A stretch of 64,000 nt of DNA from Agromyces sp. NDB4Y10 (GTDB taxonomy: Bacteria; Actinomycetota; Actinomycetes; Actinomycetales; Microbacteriaceae): the NCBI RefSeq assembly GCF_001620055.1, contig NZ_LQGY01000040.1, forward strand, positions 62,001 to 126,000, read 5' to 3'. How positions within the stretch are numbered: the first letter of the stretch is position 1; each line of letters starts with the position of its first letter. A program made the position numbers and the translations under genes. The notes under the pieces were generated by a model. The model made no database searches. It was not told the origin of the DNA and worked only from the letters and a program-made list of their open reading frames with translations. This document shows, one piece after another, positions 7,865 to 16,087 of the stretch.

Positions 7865-10030
7865 TCATGTCGCGGCCGCCTGGACCGCCGTGATCGCCAC
7901 CGTGTTCACGATGTCCTGCACGAGCGCGCCCCGCGACAGGTCGTTCACGGGCTTGCGCAGCCCCTGCAGCACCGGGCCGATCGCCACCGCGCCGGCCGAG
8001 CGCTGCACCGCCTTGTACGTGTTGTTGCCCGTGTTGAGGTCGGGGAACACGAACACGGTCGCCCGCCCCGCGACATCCGATTCGGGCATCTTCGTGCGCG
8101 CCACCGCCGCATCGGCCGCCGCGTCGTACTGGATCGGTCCCGCGACCGGCAGCTCGGGAGCGCGCTGCCGCACGAGCTCGGTCGCGAGCCGCACCTTGTC
8201 GACGTCCGCCCCCGACCCCGACTCGCCCGTCGAGTACGACAGCATCGCCACGCGCGGCTCGATGCCGAACTGGGCCGCCGTCTGCGCCGACGAGATCGCG
8301 ATGTCGGCGAGCTGCTCGGCCGTCGGATCGGGCACGATCGCGCAGTCGCCGTACACCAGCACGCGGTCGGCGAGCGCCATGAGGAACACGCTCGAGACGA
8401 CCTCGACGCCCGGCCGGGTCTTGATGAGCTCGAACGCCGGGCGGATCGTGTGCGCCGTCGTGTGCATCGCACCGGAGACCATGCCGTCGGCGAGGCCGAG
8501 CTCGACCATCATCGTGCCGAAGTAGGACACGTCCTGCACGGTGTCGCGCGCCTGCTCGAGCGTGACGCCCTTGTGCGCGCGCCGTCGCTGGTACTCGTCG
8601 GCGAACCGGTACACGAGCACGTGGTCGTGGTTCGACAGCACGGTCGCCTTCGAGATGTCGAGGCCCAGGCCGATCGCGCGCGAGCGGATCTCGATCTCCT
8701 CGCCGAGGATCGTGAGGTCGGCGACGTCGCGCGCGAGCAGCGTCGCCGCGGCGCGCAGCACGCGGTCGTCGTACCCCTCGGGCAGCACGATGTGCTTGCG
8801 CGCCTCGCGCGCCCGCGCGAGGAGGCCGTACTCGAACATGAGCGGCGTGACCACGTCGGTGCGGGCCACGTCGAGCCGGTCGAGCAGCTCGTGCCCGTCG
8901 ACGTGCTTCTCGAACAGGGCCAGCGCGGTGTCGCGCTTGCGCTGCGACTCGGCGGCGAGCCGGCCGCGCGTGTGGGTGATCGCGAGCGCGGTGTCGTAGG
9001 TCGTGAGCTCGGTGCGGATGATCGGCAGGTCGGACTTCAGGCCCTCGATCAGCCGCTGCACCGTCTCGGAGATCGGGAACCCGCCGTTCAGCACGATGCC
9101 CGAGATCGACGGGAACGTCGCCGACGCGTGCGCCGTCAGCACCCCGAGCAGCACCTCGCTGCGGTCGCCCGGGACGACCACGACCGAGCCCTCGATGAGC
9201 CGCGTCAGCACGTTCTCCATCGACATGGCCGCGATCACGGCGCCGAGCGCCTCGCGCTCGAGCAGCTCCGGGTCGCCCGCGTACAGCTCGCCGCGGAGCG
9301 CGTGCATGATGCTGCGCATCGACGGCGCGACGAGGAACGGGTCCTCGGGCACCGCCCACACGGCGACGGATGCCGCATCGACCGACGCACGACCGGCGGA
9401 TGCCGCGGCCTCCGCTGCCCGCCGCACCGCCGCGCGCAGCGCAGCCACCACATCATCGAGCCGGTCGGGGTCGGCGCGGTTCGCGACGATCCCCAGGACG
9501 GTCGCGTGCTCCCGCTCGAGCTCCTCGAGCGCCAGCTCGGTGAGCTGCGCGAGCTCCTCGGGGGTGCGCGAATCGGTGTAGCCCAGCCGCTCGCTCGCCC
9601 CTCGGCCCTGCGGCACCCGGCCGCCGACCGCGAGGAGCACCGGGGCGCCGAGGTTCGCGGCGATGCGCGCGTTGTAGGCCAGCTCGGTGGGGCTGCCGAC
9701 GTCGGTGTAATCGGAGCCGATCACGACCACGACGTCGCAGCGGGACTCGACGGCCTTGAAGCGGCGGACGATCGTGGCGAGCGCCGCCTCGGGGTCGGCG
9801 TGGACGTCCTCGTAGGTGACGCCGATGGCCTCGTCGTAGCCGAGCCCGATCACGCCGTCGTGCGCGAGGAGCAGCTCGAGCACGTAGTCGCGCTCCTGCG
9901 TGGACCGGGCGATCGGCCGGAACACGCCGACCCTCGTCGCCCGGCGGCTCAGCGTGTCGACCGTGCCGAGCGCGACCGTCGACTTGCCGGTGTTGCCCTC
10001 GGCGGAACAGATGTAGATGCTGTGCGCCAC
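7865..10030 (-). CDS. pta: Phosphate acetyltransferase
   Basis: This converts acetyl-CoA and phosphate to acetyl phosphate. It is the long (721-residue) two-part type: an N-terminal P-loop NTPase-like/DRTGG region starting SIYICSAEGNTGKST and a C-terminal PTA_PTB catalytic domain (GLADGMVSGAMHTTAHT, SYSTGESGSGADVDKVR). The GTG at 10030 was chosen because homologues begin a few residues before IYICSAEGNTGKS; an in-frame upstream ATG at 10075 would add an unlikely Ser/Pro/Arg stretch. No clear Shine-Dalgarno precedes either start. It forms an operon with ackA downstream. Confidence 0.95.
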   Translation of the reverse strand: MAHSIYICSAEGNTGKSTVALGTVDTLSRRATRVGVFRPIARSTQERDYVLELLLAHDGVIGLGYDEAIGVTYEDVHADPEAALATIVRRFKAVESRCDVVVVIGSDYTDVGSPTELAYNARIAANLGAPVLLAVGGRVPQGRGASERLGYTDSRTPEELAQLTELALEELEREHATVLGIVANRADPDRLDDVVAALRAAVRRAAEAAASAGRASVDAASVAVWAVPEDPFLVAPSMRSIMHALRGELYAGDPELLEREALGAVIAAMSMENVLTRLIEGSVVVVPGDRSEVLLGVLTAHASATFPSISGIVLNGGFPISETVQRLIEGLKSDLPIIRTELTTYDTALAITHTRGRLAAESQRKRDTALALFEKHVDGHELLDRLDVARTDVVTPLMFEYGLLARAREARKHIVLPEGYDDRVLRAAATLLARDVADLTILGEEIEIRSRAIGLGLDISKATVLSNHDHVLVYRFADEYQRRRAHKGVTLEQARDTVQDVSYFGTMMVELGLADGMVSGAMHTTAHTIRPAFELIKTRPGVEVVSSVFLMALADRVLVYGDCAIVPDPTAEQLADIAISSAQTAAQFGIEPRVAMLSYSTGESGSGADVDKVRLATELVRQRAPELPVAGPIQYDAAADAAVARTKMPESDVAGRATVFVFPDLNTGNNTYKAVQRSAGAVAIGPVLQGLRKPVNDLSRGALVQDIVNTVAITAVQAAAT

Positions 10031-10172
10031 GCGAGCCAGCCTATTGGGCGGCCGAGACGTCGAACTGGGAATCACGGGCGAGTCAGGTCGGGCGAGCGGA
10101 TGCCACGGGCCCGGGCCGGCACGGCCTCGCCCGACGCGGTTCGCGGTCGGCGCTGGCTCGGGTAGACTGTCT

Positions 10173-10265
10173 CAGGCTCCTCACGTGGCGCCATCCAGGC
10201 CAACTCCCCCAGGGCGGAAACGCAGCAAGGGCAACCGGGCTCTGGCGGGTGCGTGAGGAGTCCCA
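10173..10265 (+). ncRNA. ffs: Small signal recognition particle RNA (4.5S type)
   Basis: The sequence shows the conserved SRP helix-8 tip: CAGGCCAACTC and AGGGCGGAAACGCAGCAAGG, with the GGAA/GCAG internal-loop elements that bind Ffh. Outer arms GGCTCCTCACG (from 10175) and CGTGAGGAGTC (ending near 10262) close the hairpin. A -10 box TAGACT at 10163-10168 places the transcript start near 10175. The ends are estimated to within a few bases. It is followed directly by tRNA-Ser, probably in one transcript. In many Actinobacteria ffs lies next to dnaX; here it is about 6 kb away. Confidence 0.9.
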
Positions 10266-10350
10266 GGAGGATTCGCCTAGTGGCCTATGGCGCACGCTTG
10301 GAAAGCGTGTTGGGTGAAAGCCCTCGGGGGTTCGAATCCCCCATCCTCCG
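10266..10350 (+). tRNA. tRNA-Ser (anticodon GGA)
   Basis: A class II tRNA of 85 nt. The acceptor arms GGAGGAT (10266-10272) and ATCCTCC (10343-10349) pair perfectly, with G as discriminator base. The anticodon arm ACGCTTGGAAAGCGT gives anticodon GGA, which reads UCC and UCU. A long variable arm (around GTTGGGTGAAAGCCC) and the T arm GGGGGTTCGAATCCCCC are clear. The 3' CCA is not encoded. It starts just after the SRP RNA. Confidence 0.96.
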
Positions 10351-10354
10351 CTGA

Positions 10355-10395
10355 CGAAATGAGCGCCGTGCCCGAAGGGTGCGGCGCTCGTTTCG
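10355..10395 (+). terminator. Hairpin terminator after ffs-tRNA-Ser
   Basis: CGAAATGAGCGCCG (10355-10368) pairs with CGGCGCTCGTTTCG (10382-10395) over 14 bp with one G-U pair and a 13-nt loop. It lies five bases after the tRNA. No long U-tract follows, as is common for high-GC actinobacterial terminators. Confidence 0.75.
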
Positions 10396-10511
10396 CGTTC
10401 AGCGAGGCCGCGCGAACGTGCTCCCGGGACTCGATCGGAGGGCGCTCTCCGAGAGCGGTCCCCCTTAATGCCGATAGCGGCGCATGAGGGAACGTCGGAT
10501 CATTGGAAACG

Positions 10512-11129
10512 ATGACAACGGCACCGGTGAGCACGACGCGTGGGGACGCGGGGGACTCGTCCGCCGGTGCCGCGACGACCGCGGACCGGGGCCTCGGGGT
10601 GCTCATCCTGCGGCCCCGGCCCACGCTCGCCCGCAGCATCGGACTGCCCGTCCTCGCCATGGCCGTGCCGCTGTTCGTCACCGTCGTGTGGGTGCTGGGT
10701 CCGCTCGGCCCGGCCGCCCTCGCCGCCGCGATCGCCGGCGTGCTCGTGTTCGCCGGGTTCGCGGCGCTCGCGTGGCACCAGTACCGCCGCACACGCATCC
10801 AGGTGAGCCGACTCGGCCTGGTCGAGTGCGGCTTCTTCGGCCGGCTCCAGCGCGTCGCACGCGACGAGGTCGCCGGCGTGCTGCGGCTCGACACCTACCG
10901 CGGCGACACGCTCGAGACCGTGCACCAGCTCTTCGTGGTCGATCGCGCGGGCCGATGCCTGGTCCGCATGCGCGGCACGTTCTGGGACGACGACGCCATG
11001 GACGCCGTCGCCCCCGCGCTGGGCGTGGAGCAGGCGCTGCGCAACGAACCCGTCACCCTCGCCGAGCTGCGGGCCTCCGACCCGGGCCTCCTGTACTGGT
11101 TCGAGGGGCTCGGGCTGCATCGCCCCTGA
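10512..11129 (+). CDS. Membrane protein with PH-like cytoplasmic domain
   Basis: The 205-residue protein has a polar Thr/Ser-rich N-terminus, two adjacent transmembrane helices (about residues 40-60 and 66-85), and a soluble C-terminal part (from WHQYRRTRIQVSRLGLVE) patterned like a bacterial PH (bPH) domain: alternating strands, LVRMRGTFWDDDAMDAVA and a final helix. ATG 10512 is preferred to an in-frame TTG nine bases upstream because GGAA precedes it at suitable spacing. The gene is single, and its stop lies one base before that of the convergent gene on the other strand. Function unknown. Confidence 0.75.
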   Translation: MTTAPVSTTRGDAGDSSAGAATTADRGLGVLILRPRPTLARSIGLPVLAMAVPLFVTVVWVLGPLGPAALAAAIAGVLVFAGFAALAWHQYRRTRIQVSRLGLVECGFFGRLQRVARDEVAGVLRLDTYRGDTLETVHQLFVVDRAGRCLVRMRGTFWDDDAMDAVAPALGVEQALRNEPVTLAELRASDPGLLYWFEGLGLHRP

Positions 11130-11130
11130 C

Positions 11131-13401
11131 TCACGGAGCCGGCGGCGTCTCCTCGGTGACCGCGCCCTCGCGCTTCAGCTTCTCGGTCGGGGCGGGCGTC
11201 GTCGTCTCGGGCACCGCGTCGGCCGGCGGCGACTCGAGCTGCTTCGCGTTCGGGGCGAGCGCACGATCGAACACGTTCTTCAGCAGCTGCGACATCCGTG
11301 AATCGGAACCGAGCCCGAGCACGAACGTGAGCGAGCCGGCGCTGAACACGAACCCGCCGTTCGGCCGCTCCATGAACACCATGTGCGACTTGCGCGAGTG
11401 CTGGCCCTCGGCGATGGTCTGCGCCGCGGTCGCGTCGCCGCCCAGCCCGAGGCGGGCGTCGACCTCCCACCCGCTCGCGGGCCCGTTGAGGCCGCTCGAG
11501 CCGAACGTGTCGCCGACCTTGAGGCCGGTGCCCGCCCAGAGCGGATGATCGCGGGTGACCTTGAACGGCGCGTAGCTGCCCCAGAGGTTGCCGTCGTAGG
11601 CGACGCCGAAGATCTGCGACTCCGGGAGGCCGATGCGGCGGTACTCGTCGCGCGCGCCGTCGGCCCGGCGGAACGTGACGGTCTTGGCCGCGGAGTCGTA
11701 CGTGACCCGCTCGTAGATGCCGTTGCCGCCGAGGTACAGCAGGCGACCGCCCGTTCCGAGCCAGGCGATGAGGTTGGACCGCATGGTCTCGGTCCAGTAC
11801 TCCGGGTGCGTGGTCAGGACGAGTGCCTGGTAGCCGTTCAGCCAATCGGCGGACTCGTGCAGGTCCTGGTCCTCGTACATGTCGTACGAGATGCCGCGCT
11901 GCGTCATCCACCGCAGCAGCGTCACGTCGCTGTACCACAGGTGGTCCCGGATCCCCGGCGGGGTGAAGGGGACCTTCGCGTGCGGCGTGAGCATGGACAT
12001 CGTCCGCCGACTCGACCCGTTCCCGACGGTGTACTGGTTGTGGCCGCCCCAGTGGTTGTAGGAGCGATAGGTCAGCGTGGGCAGCAGGACCGCGATCGGC
12101 GCCGTCGGCTGCGTCGGGCGCACCGTGAACGGGATGTCGCGCGTGAGCCCCTCCGCGGCCTGCAGTCGCACCGAGTAGAGCCCCGAGGGCCAGTCCGCCG
12201 GCACGTCGAACGTGAGCGATACGGGCCAGTTGCAGCCGGCGGTGCGGTAGTTCGAGGGCAGGATGCGGATGCCGCCGTTCAGCGTCACCGGCTGCCGGAC
12301 GGTCTCCGGGGAGGCGCCCGCCGGAGCGACCCGGACGACCGAGGCCTGATACGTGGCGAAGCTCGTCGACACGGCCACCGAGGCCGTGCCGCCCTGCCGG
12401 ACGTCGAGCGTGGTCGCGTAACCCTGCAGCGCCGCCGTCGCCTCGACCGTGAAGCCGCTGCCGATCTGCTTGCCGCTGCCGGCGTACCAGGCGCCGCCCT
12501 GCGTTCCGGCGTTGGTCCACGTCGTGAGCCGGTACGCGAGCAGCTTGTCGTCGAGGTTCGGCACCTCGTCCTTGTCGAGCTGGACGCGGTAGAGCGCGCC
12601 GGATCCCGCGCAGATCGCGGTCTTCTGGGTCGTCTCGGCCCAGCCGTTGCCGATCGCCTTGCCGCTGCCCGTGGCCCACTTGGTGCCGTCGTAGCGGTAC
12701 CACTTGAGCGTTCCCGCCATCGCGTAGATCACGCCGCCGGAGTCGCCGACGAGGTCGCTCATCGCCTGCCATCCGTTGCCCACCTTGCCGCGGCTCGTCC
12801 AGGCACCGCTGCCGGTCGTGCCATCGGTGCGGTTGTAGCGGAAGTAGTGCAGGTCGCCGTTGCCCGCGACGCCCCAGATGACGCCGTCGTAGCCGCCGAA
12901 GAGCCGGGAGAACGAGGTGAAGCCGTAGCCGATGCGCGACCCGCTGTTCGCCGCCCACGACCCGGCGCCGGTGTTCCAGTCGCTGACCACGTACCGGTAC
13001 CAGATCAGGTCGCCGTTCGGCCGAAGCCCGAAGAGAGTGCCGTTCGAACCGGCGAGGACCGTCACGAAGCTCGCCCAGCCCGTGCCGATCTGACGCGCGA
13101 TGCCCGAGTTCGCCCACGACGAGCTCACCGTCGCCCAGCCCGCGTGCCGGTACCAGAGCAGCCGGCCGTCGGCCTGGATCGCGTAGATGACGCCGTTGCC
13201 GCCGCCGATCAGGCGGATGAACTTCTGGCGGGGATCGATGCCGTCGATGGCCGAAGCCGATGATGCGCCGATCCCGAGGGTCGTACCGCCGATCATGGGG
13301 GCGGCGACGCCGATCGCCGCGCCGGCCTGCAGTACGGTGCGCCGGGAGAGGGTGGGTCCGCCGTCGACCTCGGGTGGGGTCGCGGTCTCGTTCGGGTTCA
13401 T
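11131..13401 (-). CDS. Tat-exported protein with tachylectin-like repeats and N,N-dimethylformamidase beta-like domain
   Basis: This 756-residue protein starts with a twin-arginine signal (SRRTVLQAGAAIGVAAP, about residues 19-36). Residues 50-330 consist of repeats of about 45-50 residues with aromatic motifs such as LLWYRHAGW, LIWYRYVVSDW, LHYFRYNRTD and LKWYRYDGTKW, each followed by GSGxxIGxGW-like turns, a pattern of tachylectin-2-type five-bladed lectins. Residues about 400-700 match the large subunit-like domain of N,N-dimethylformamidase (RSYNHWGG, LTTHPEYWTE, GGRLLYLGGNGIYE). A sugar-binding, cell-surface role is inferred; hydrolase activity is unproven. GAGGAGG lies before the ATG. 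Its C-terminus is charged and disordered. Confidence 0.85.
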   Translation of the reverse strand: MNPNETATPPEVDGGPTLSRRTVLQAGAAIGVAAPMIGGTTLGIGASSASAIDGIDPRQKFIRLIGGGNGVIYAIQADGRLLWYRHAGWATVSSSWANSGIARQIGTGWASFVTVLAGSNGTLFGLRPNGDLIWYRYVVSDWNTGAGSWAANSGSRIGYGFTSFSRLFGGYDGVIWGVAGNGDLHYFRYNRTDGTTGSGAWTSRGKVGNGWQAMSDLVGDSGGVIYAMAGTLKWYRYDGTKWATGSGKAIGNGWAETTQKTAICAGSGALYRVQLDKDEVPNLDDKLLAYRLTTWTNAGTQGGAWYAGSGKQIGSGFTVEATAALQGYATTLDVRQGGTASVAVSTSFATYQASVVRVAPAGASPETVRQPVTLNGGIRILPSNYRTAGCNWPVSLTFDVPADWPSGLYSVRLQAAEGLTRDIPFTVRPTQPTAPIAVLLPTLTYRSYNHWGGHNQYTVGNGSSRRTMSMLTPHAKVPFTPPGIRDHLWYSDVTLLRWMTQRGISYDMYEDQDLHESADWLNGYQALVLTTHPEYWTETMRSNLIAWLGTGGRLLYLGGNGIYERVTYDSAAKTVTFRRADGARDEYRRIGLPESQIFGVAYDGNLWGSYAPFKVTRDHPLWAGTGLKVGDTFGSSGLNGPASGWEVDARLGLGGDATAAQTIAEGQHSRKSHMVFMERPNGGFVFSAGSLTFVLGLGSDSRMSQLLKNVFDRALAPNAKQLESPPADAVPETTTPAPTEKLKREGAVTEETPPAP

Positions 13402-13512
13402 GAGGCCTCCTCGTCGTTCGGGTACGACGTGAGGGCCACTCTGCCACCGGCGCCCCTGCGGCGAGAGCCCCGGTTCGGGGGACGTTTCCGCCGTCTCGTC
13501 GGGCCTTCTCGC

Positions 13513-14145
13513 TCAGCGCGCGGCGATGCCGAGCAGCGGCGCGTCGGGCCGGCTCGACGGCAGCTCGTGGAAGCCCAGCCGCTCGTAGAACGCCCGGGCG
13601 CCCGCGTTCGCCGGGTCGAGCCCGAGGTGCAGGGCGGGGACGCCCCGCTCGGCGAGCGCGGCACGGAACGTGTCGATCAGGCGCCGTCCGAGGCCCTGGC
13701 CCTGCAGGTGCGGCAGCAGGTCGATGTGCAGGTGCGCGGGGTACCGCGCGAGTTCGGCGATCCGCATCCGTTCGGGGTCGCCGCCGTCGGCGATGAGCTG
13801 CGCCTCGCGATACGCGGGCCGGTGCGAGGTGGGCGGCCCGGGCGACGGATGCCGCTCCCGGAAGCCCGGCGCCCACGCTCGCGCGTACCAGTCGATGAAG
13901 GCGGCGGTGTCGGCGACGCCGAGCACGTACCCGCCGACCCGCCCCGCGTCGTCGACCGCGACGAAGGCGAGGTCCGGGGCGAAGGCGACGTACGGCAGCG
14001 CGTAGACCTCGGGCATGAGCGCGTCGTCGGAGTAGACGCCCCTCGCGTCGCCGCCGGCCGCCGCCGTCCTGAGGCAGATCTCGGCGACGGCATCCCGGTC
14101 GTCGGAGCGGTACGGACGGATGCCGGGCACGGGCGGCCCGCTCAC
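13513..14145 (-). CDS. GNAT-family N-acetyltransferase
   Basis: The 210-residue protein has the GNAT fold: an N-terminal strand IRPYRSDDRDAVAEI, a central YVLGVADT strand, motif A in HIDLLPHLQGQGLGRRLID (the Q/RxxGxG/A acetyl-CoA pyrophosphate loop) and motif B in LGLDPANAGARAFYERLGF. A GTG start at 14145 overlaps the stop of the HerA-like gene (GTGA), so the two are translationally coupled. The middle region HPSPGPPTSHRPAYREAQL resembles the substrate loop of GNATs related to O-GlcNAcase-type and aminoglycoside acetyltransferases, but the substrate is unknown. Confidence 0.88.
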   Translation of the reverse strand: MSGPPVPGIRPYRSDDRDAVAEICLRTAAAGGDARGVYSDDALMPEVYALPYVAFAPDLAFVAVDDAGRVGGYVLGVADTAAFIDWYARAWAPGFRERHPSPGPPTSHRPAYREAQLIADGGDPERMRIAELARYPAHLHIDLLPHLQGQGLGRRLIDTFRAALAERGVPALHLGLDPANAGARAFYERLGFHELPSSRPDAPLLGIAAR

Positions 14146-15965
14146 CGCCGCTTGGCCATGCCGAAGATGCCGGTGAGCACCTGCGTGATGACCTTCTGCG
14201 TCGACTTCGACCCCAGCACCTGCTCGAGTGTGGAGCGCTGCGGCGAGCGCGAGCGCGACGTGCCGGAGGTCTTCTTGAGCAGCCGGTCGTACTCGGCCTG
14301 CGCCTTCTTCTGCGCCTTCTCCTCCTCGGCGCGGATCTTGGCCTGCATCTTCTCGTACTCGGCGGCGGCTTTGGCCTGCGCCTGGGCCGCCTCTTCCGCG
14401 TCGGCGGCGGCCGCGGCATCCGCCATGCGCTTGGTGAGGAGCTCGTGCGCCGACTCGCGGTCGATCGCAGTGCCGTACCGGGCCATGAGCGGGGATGCCG
14501 CGACGGCGCGCTCGACCGCGTCGTGCGGACTCGGCGACATGGAGGCCTGCGGTGCCCGGAGGCGGGTCCAGGCCACCGGGCTCGGCGCGCCCTTCTCGTT
14601 CATGACGGTGACGATCGCCTCGCCGGTGCCGAGGATCGTCAGCGTCTCCTCGAGGTCGTACCCGGACCTGGGGTACGTCGACACGGTCGCTCGGAGCGCC
14701 TTGGCGTCGTCGGGCGTGAAGGCGCGGAGCTGGTGCTGCACGCGCGAGCCGAGCTGGGCGAGCACGTCGGCGGGTACGTCCTTCGGGGTCTGGGTCACGA
14801 AGAAGACGCCCACGCCCTTGGAGCGGATGAGCCGGACGGTCTGGACGACCTGGGCGAGGAACTCCTTCGACGCGTCGCGGAACAGCAGGTGCGCCTCGTC
14901 GAAGAAGAACACGAGCTTGGGCTTGTCGAGGTCGCCGACCTCGGGCAGGGCCTGGAAGAGGTCGGCGAGCAGCCACATGAGGAACGTCGAGTAGAGGGCG
15001 GGCTTGTCGGCGACGCCCGGCACCTCGAGCATGCTGATGACGCCGCGTCCGTCGGGTGCCGTGCGGAGGAACTCGGCCGTGTCGATCTCGGGCTCGCCGA
15101 AGAAGACGTCGGCGCCCTGGTCGGCGAACGCGATGAGCTCGCGCAGGATGACGCCCACCGTCGCCTTCGACAGGCCGCCGAGTCCCTCGAGCTCGGCCTT
15201 GCCCTCGTCGCTCACGAGGTAGGCGAGCACGGCGCGCAGGTCGTCGAGGTCGAGGAGCGCGAGTCCGTTCTTGTTGGCGTAGTGGAAGACCAGCCCGAGG
15301 CTGGACTCCTGGGTCGCGTTCAGGCCGAGCACCTTGCTGAGCAGGAGCGGCCCGAATCCCGAGATGGTGGCGCGGATCGGCACGCCCGTGCCGACGCCGC
15401 CGAGCGAGAAGAACTCGGTCGGGAAGCTGGCGGCGGTCCAGTCCTGCCCGATGCCGGCGGTGCGCTTCAGCAGCTTCTCGTTGCCCTCGCCGGGGGTCGC
15501 GACGCCGGAGAGGTCGCCCTTGATGTCGGCGGCGAAGACGGCGACGCCGTTCGCCGAGAGCTGCTCGGCGAGCACCTGCAGGGTGCGGGTCTTGCCGGTT
15601 CCGGTCGCGCCGGCGACGAGCCCGTGGCGGTTCGTCATCGCCAGCGGGATGCGCACGGGCACGTCGGGCCGAGCCTCCCCGTTGACGAGCGCACCCATCT
15701 CGAGCGCGGGACCCTCGAAGGCGTAGCCGGCGCGGATGGCCTCGACGGCGGCGTCGTCGAGCGGGCCGGCCTCGGAGATCGCCGGGTCTCCCGGTGCGTC
15801 CGGCGCCGGCGGGGGCCCCTGCTGCGCTTCGAGAGCGGCCTTCGCGAGCCCGGCCGCCTCCTCCGCCCTGCGTATGGCTTCGGCAGCCTGTCGCTGCAGT
15901 TCCTCGGCCGCGCGGGCCGCCTCTTCCGCTGCCTGCTGCGCCTGCTGGACCGCGTCATCCGCCAT
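14142..15965 (-). CDS. HerA-like helicase-type ATPase (DUF853)
   Basis: The 607-residue protein belongs to the DUF853/HerA-like P-loop family. It opens with an Ala/Glu/Gln coiled coil (residues 1-45), then Walker A GATGTGKT (about residue 120), FAADIKGDLSG, Walker B KLVFFFDEAHLLF and a sensor region FFVTQTPKDVPADV. The C-terminus has a second charged coiled coil (EKAQKKAQAEYDRLLKK). Relatives occur widely in bacteria as probable DNA translocases, but no biochemical role is settled. It is coupled to the GNAT gene that follows; no nuclease partner such as NurA is adjacent. Confidence 0.92.
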   Translation of the reverse strand: MADDAVQQAQQAAEEAARAAEELQRQAAEAIRRAEEAAGLAKAALEAQQGPPPAPDAPGDPAISEAGPLDDAAVEAIRAGYAFEGPALEMGALVNGEARPDVPVRIPLAMTNRHGLVAGATGTGKTRTLQVLAEQLSANGVAVFAADIKGDLSGVATPGEGNEKLLKRTAGIGQDWTAASFPTEFFSLGGVGTGVPIRATISGFGPLLLSKVLGLNATQESSLGLVFHYANKNGLALLDLDDLRAVLAYLVSDEGKAELEGLGGLSKATVGVILRELIAFADQGADVFFGEPEIDTAEFLRTAPDGRGVISMLEVPGVADKPALYSTFLMWLLADLFQALPEVGDLDKPKLVFFFDEAHLLFRDASKEFLAQVVQTVRLIRSKGVGVFFVTQTPKDVPADVLAQLGSRVQHQLRAFTPDDAKALRATVSTYPRSGYDLEETLTILGTGEAIVTVMNEKGAPSPVAWTRLRAPQASMSPSPHDAVERAVAASPLMARYGTAIDRESAHELLTKRMADAAAAADAEEAAQAQAKAAAEYEKMQAKIRAEEEKAQKKAQAEYDRLLKKTSGTSRSRSPQRSTLEQVLGSKSTQKVITQVLTGIFGMAKRR

Positions 15966-16020
15966 GTCCGGATCCTAGCCCGACCGAATGCAACACGACC
16001 GGAACGCGATTGTTACGTGT

Positions 16021-16043
16021 ATTACATCTAGCGCACATGTAAT
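16021..16043 (+). promoter_or_regulatory. Inverted repeat upstream of the cyanophycinase genes
   Basis: ATTACAT (16021-16027) and ATGTAAT (16037-16043) form perfect 7-bp arms around a 9-nt spacer, flanked by GTTACGTG (from 16012) and GTAACGTG (from 16051). This AT-rich island lies 45-67 bases before the first cyanophycinase start, in an otherwise GC-rich gap. It is a candidate operator; a nitrogen regulator would make sense but the match to known GlnR or AmtR boxes is not convincing. Confidence 0.45.
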
Positions 16044-16087
16044 GCAGGTTGTAACGTGACGGGCACTCAATGACGAGAGGAGTGCGA

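Noticed and set aside
10287-10487. Small plus-strand open frame overlapping tRNA-Ser
   Set aside because: It runs through the tRNA and its terminator and has no independent coding evidence.
10266-10512. tRNA-Ser as a site of an integrated element
   Set aside because: No integrase, direct repeat of the tRNA 3' end or foreign-looking genes follow; a normal terminator and a housekeeping-like gene do.
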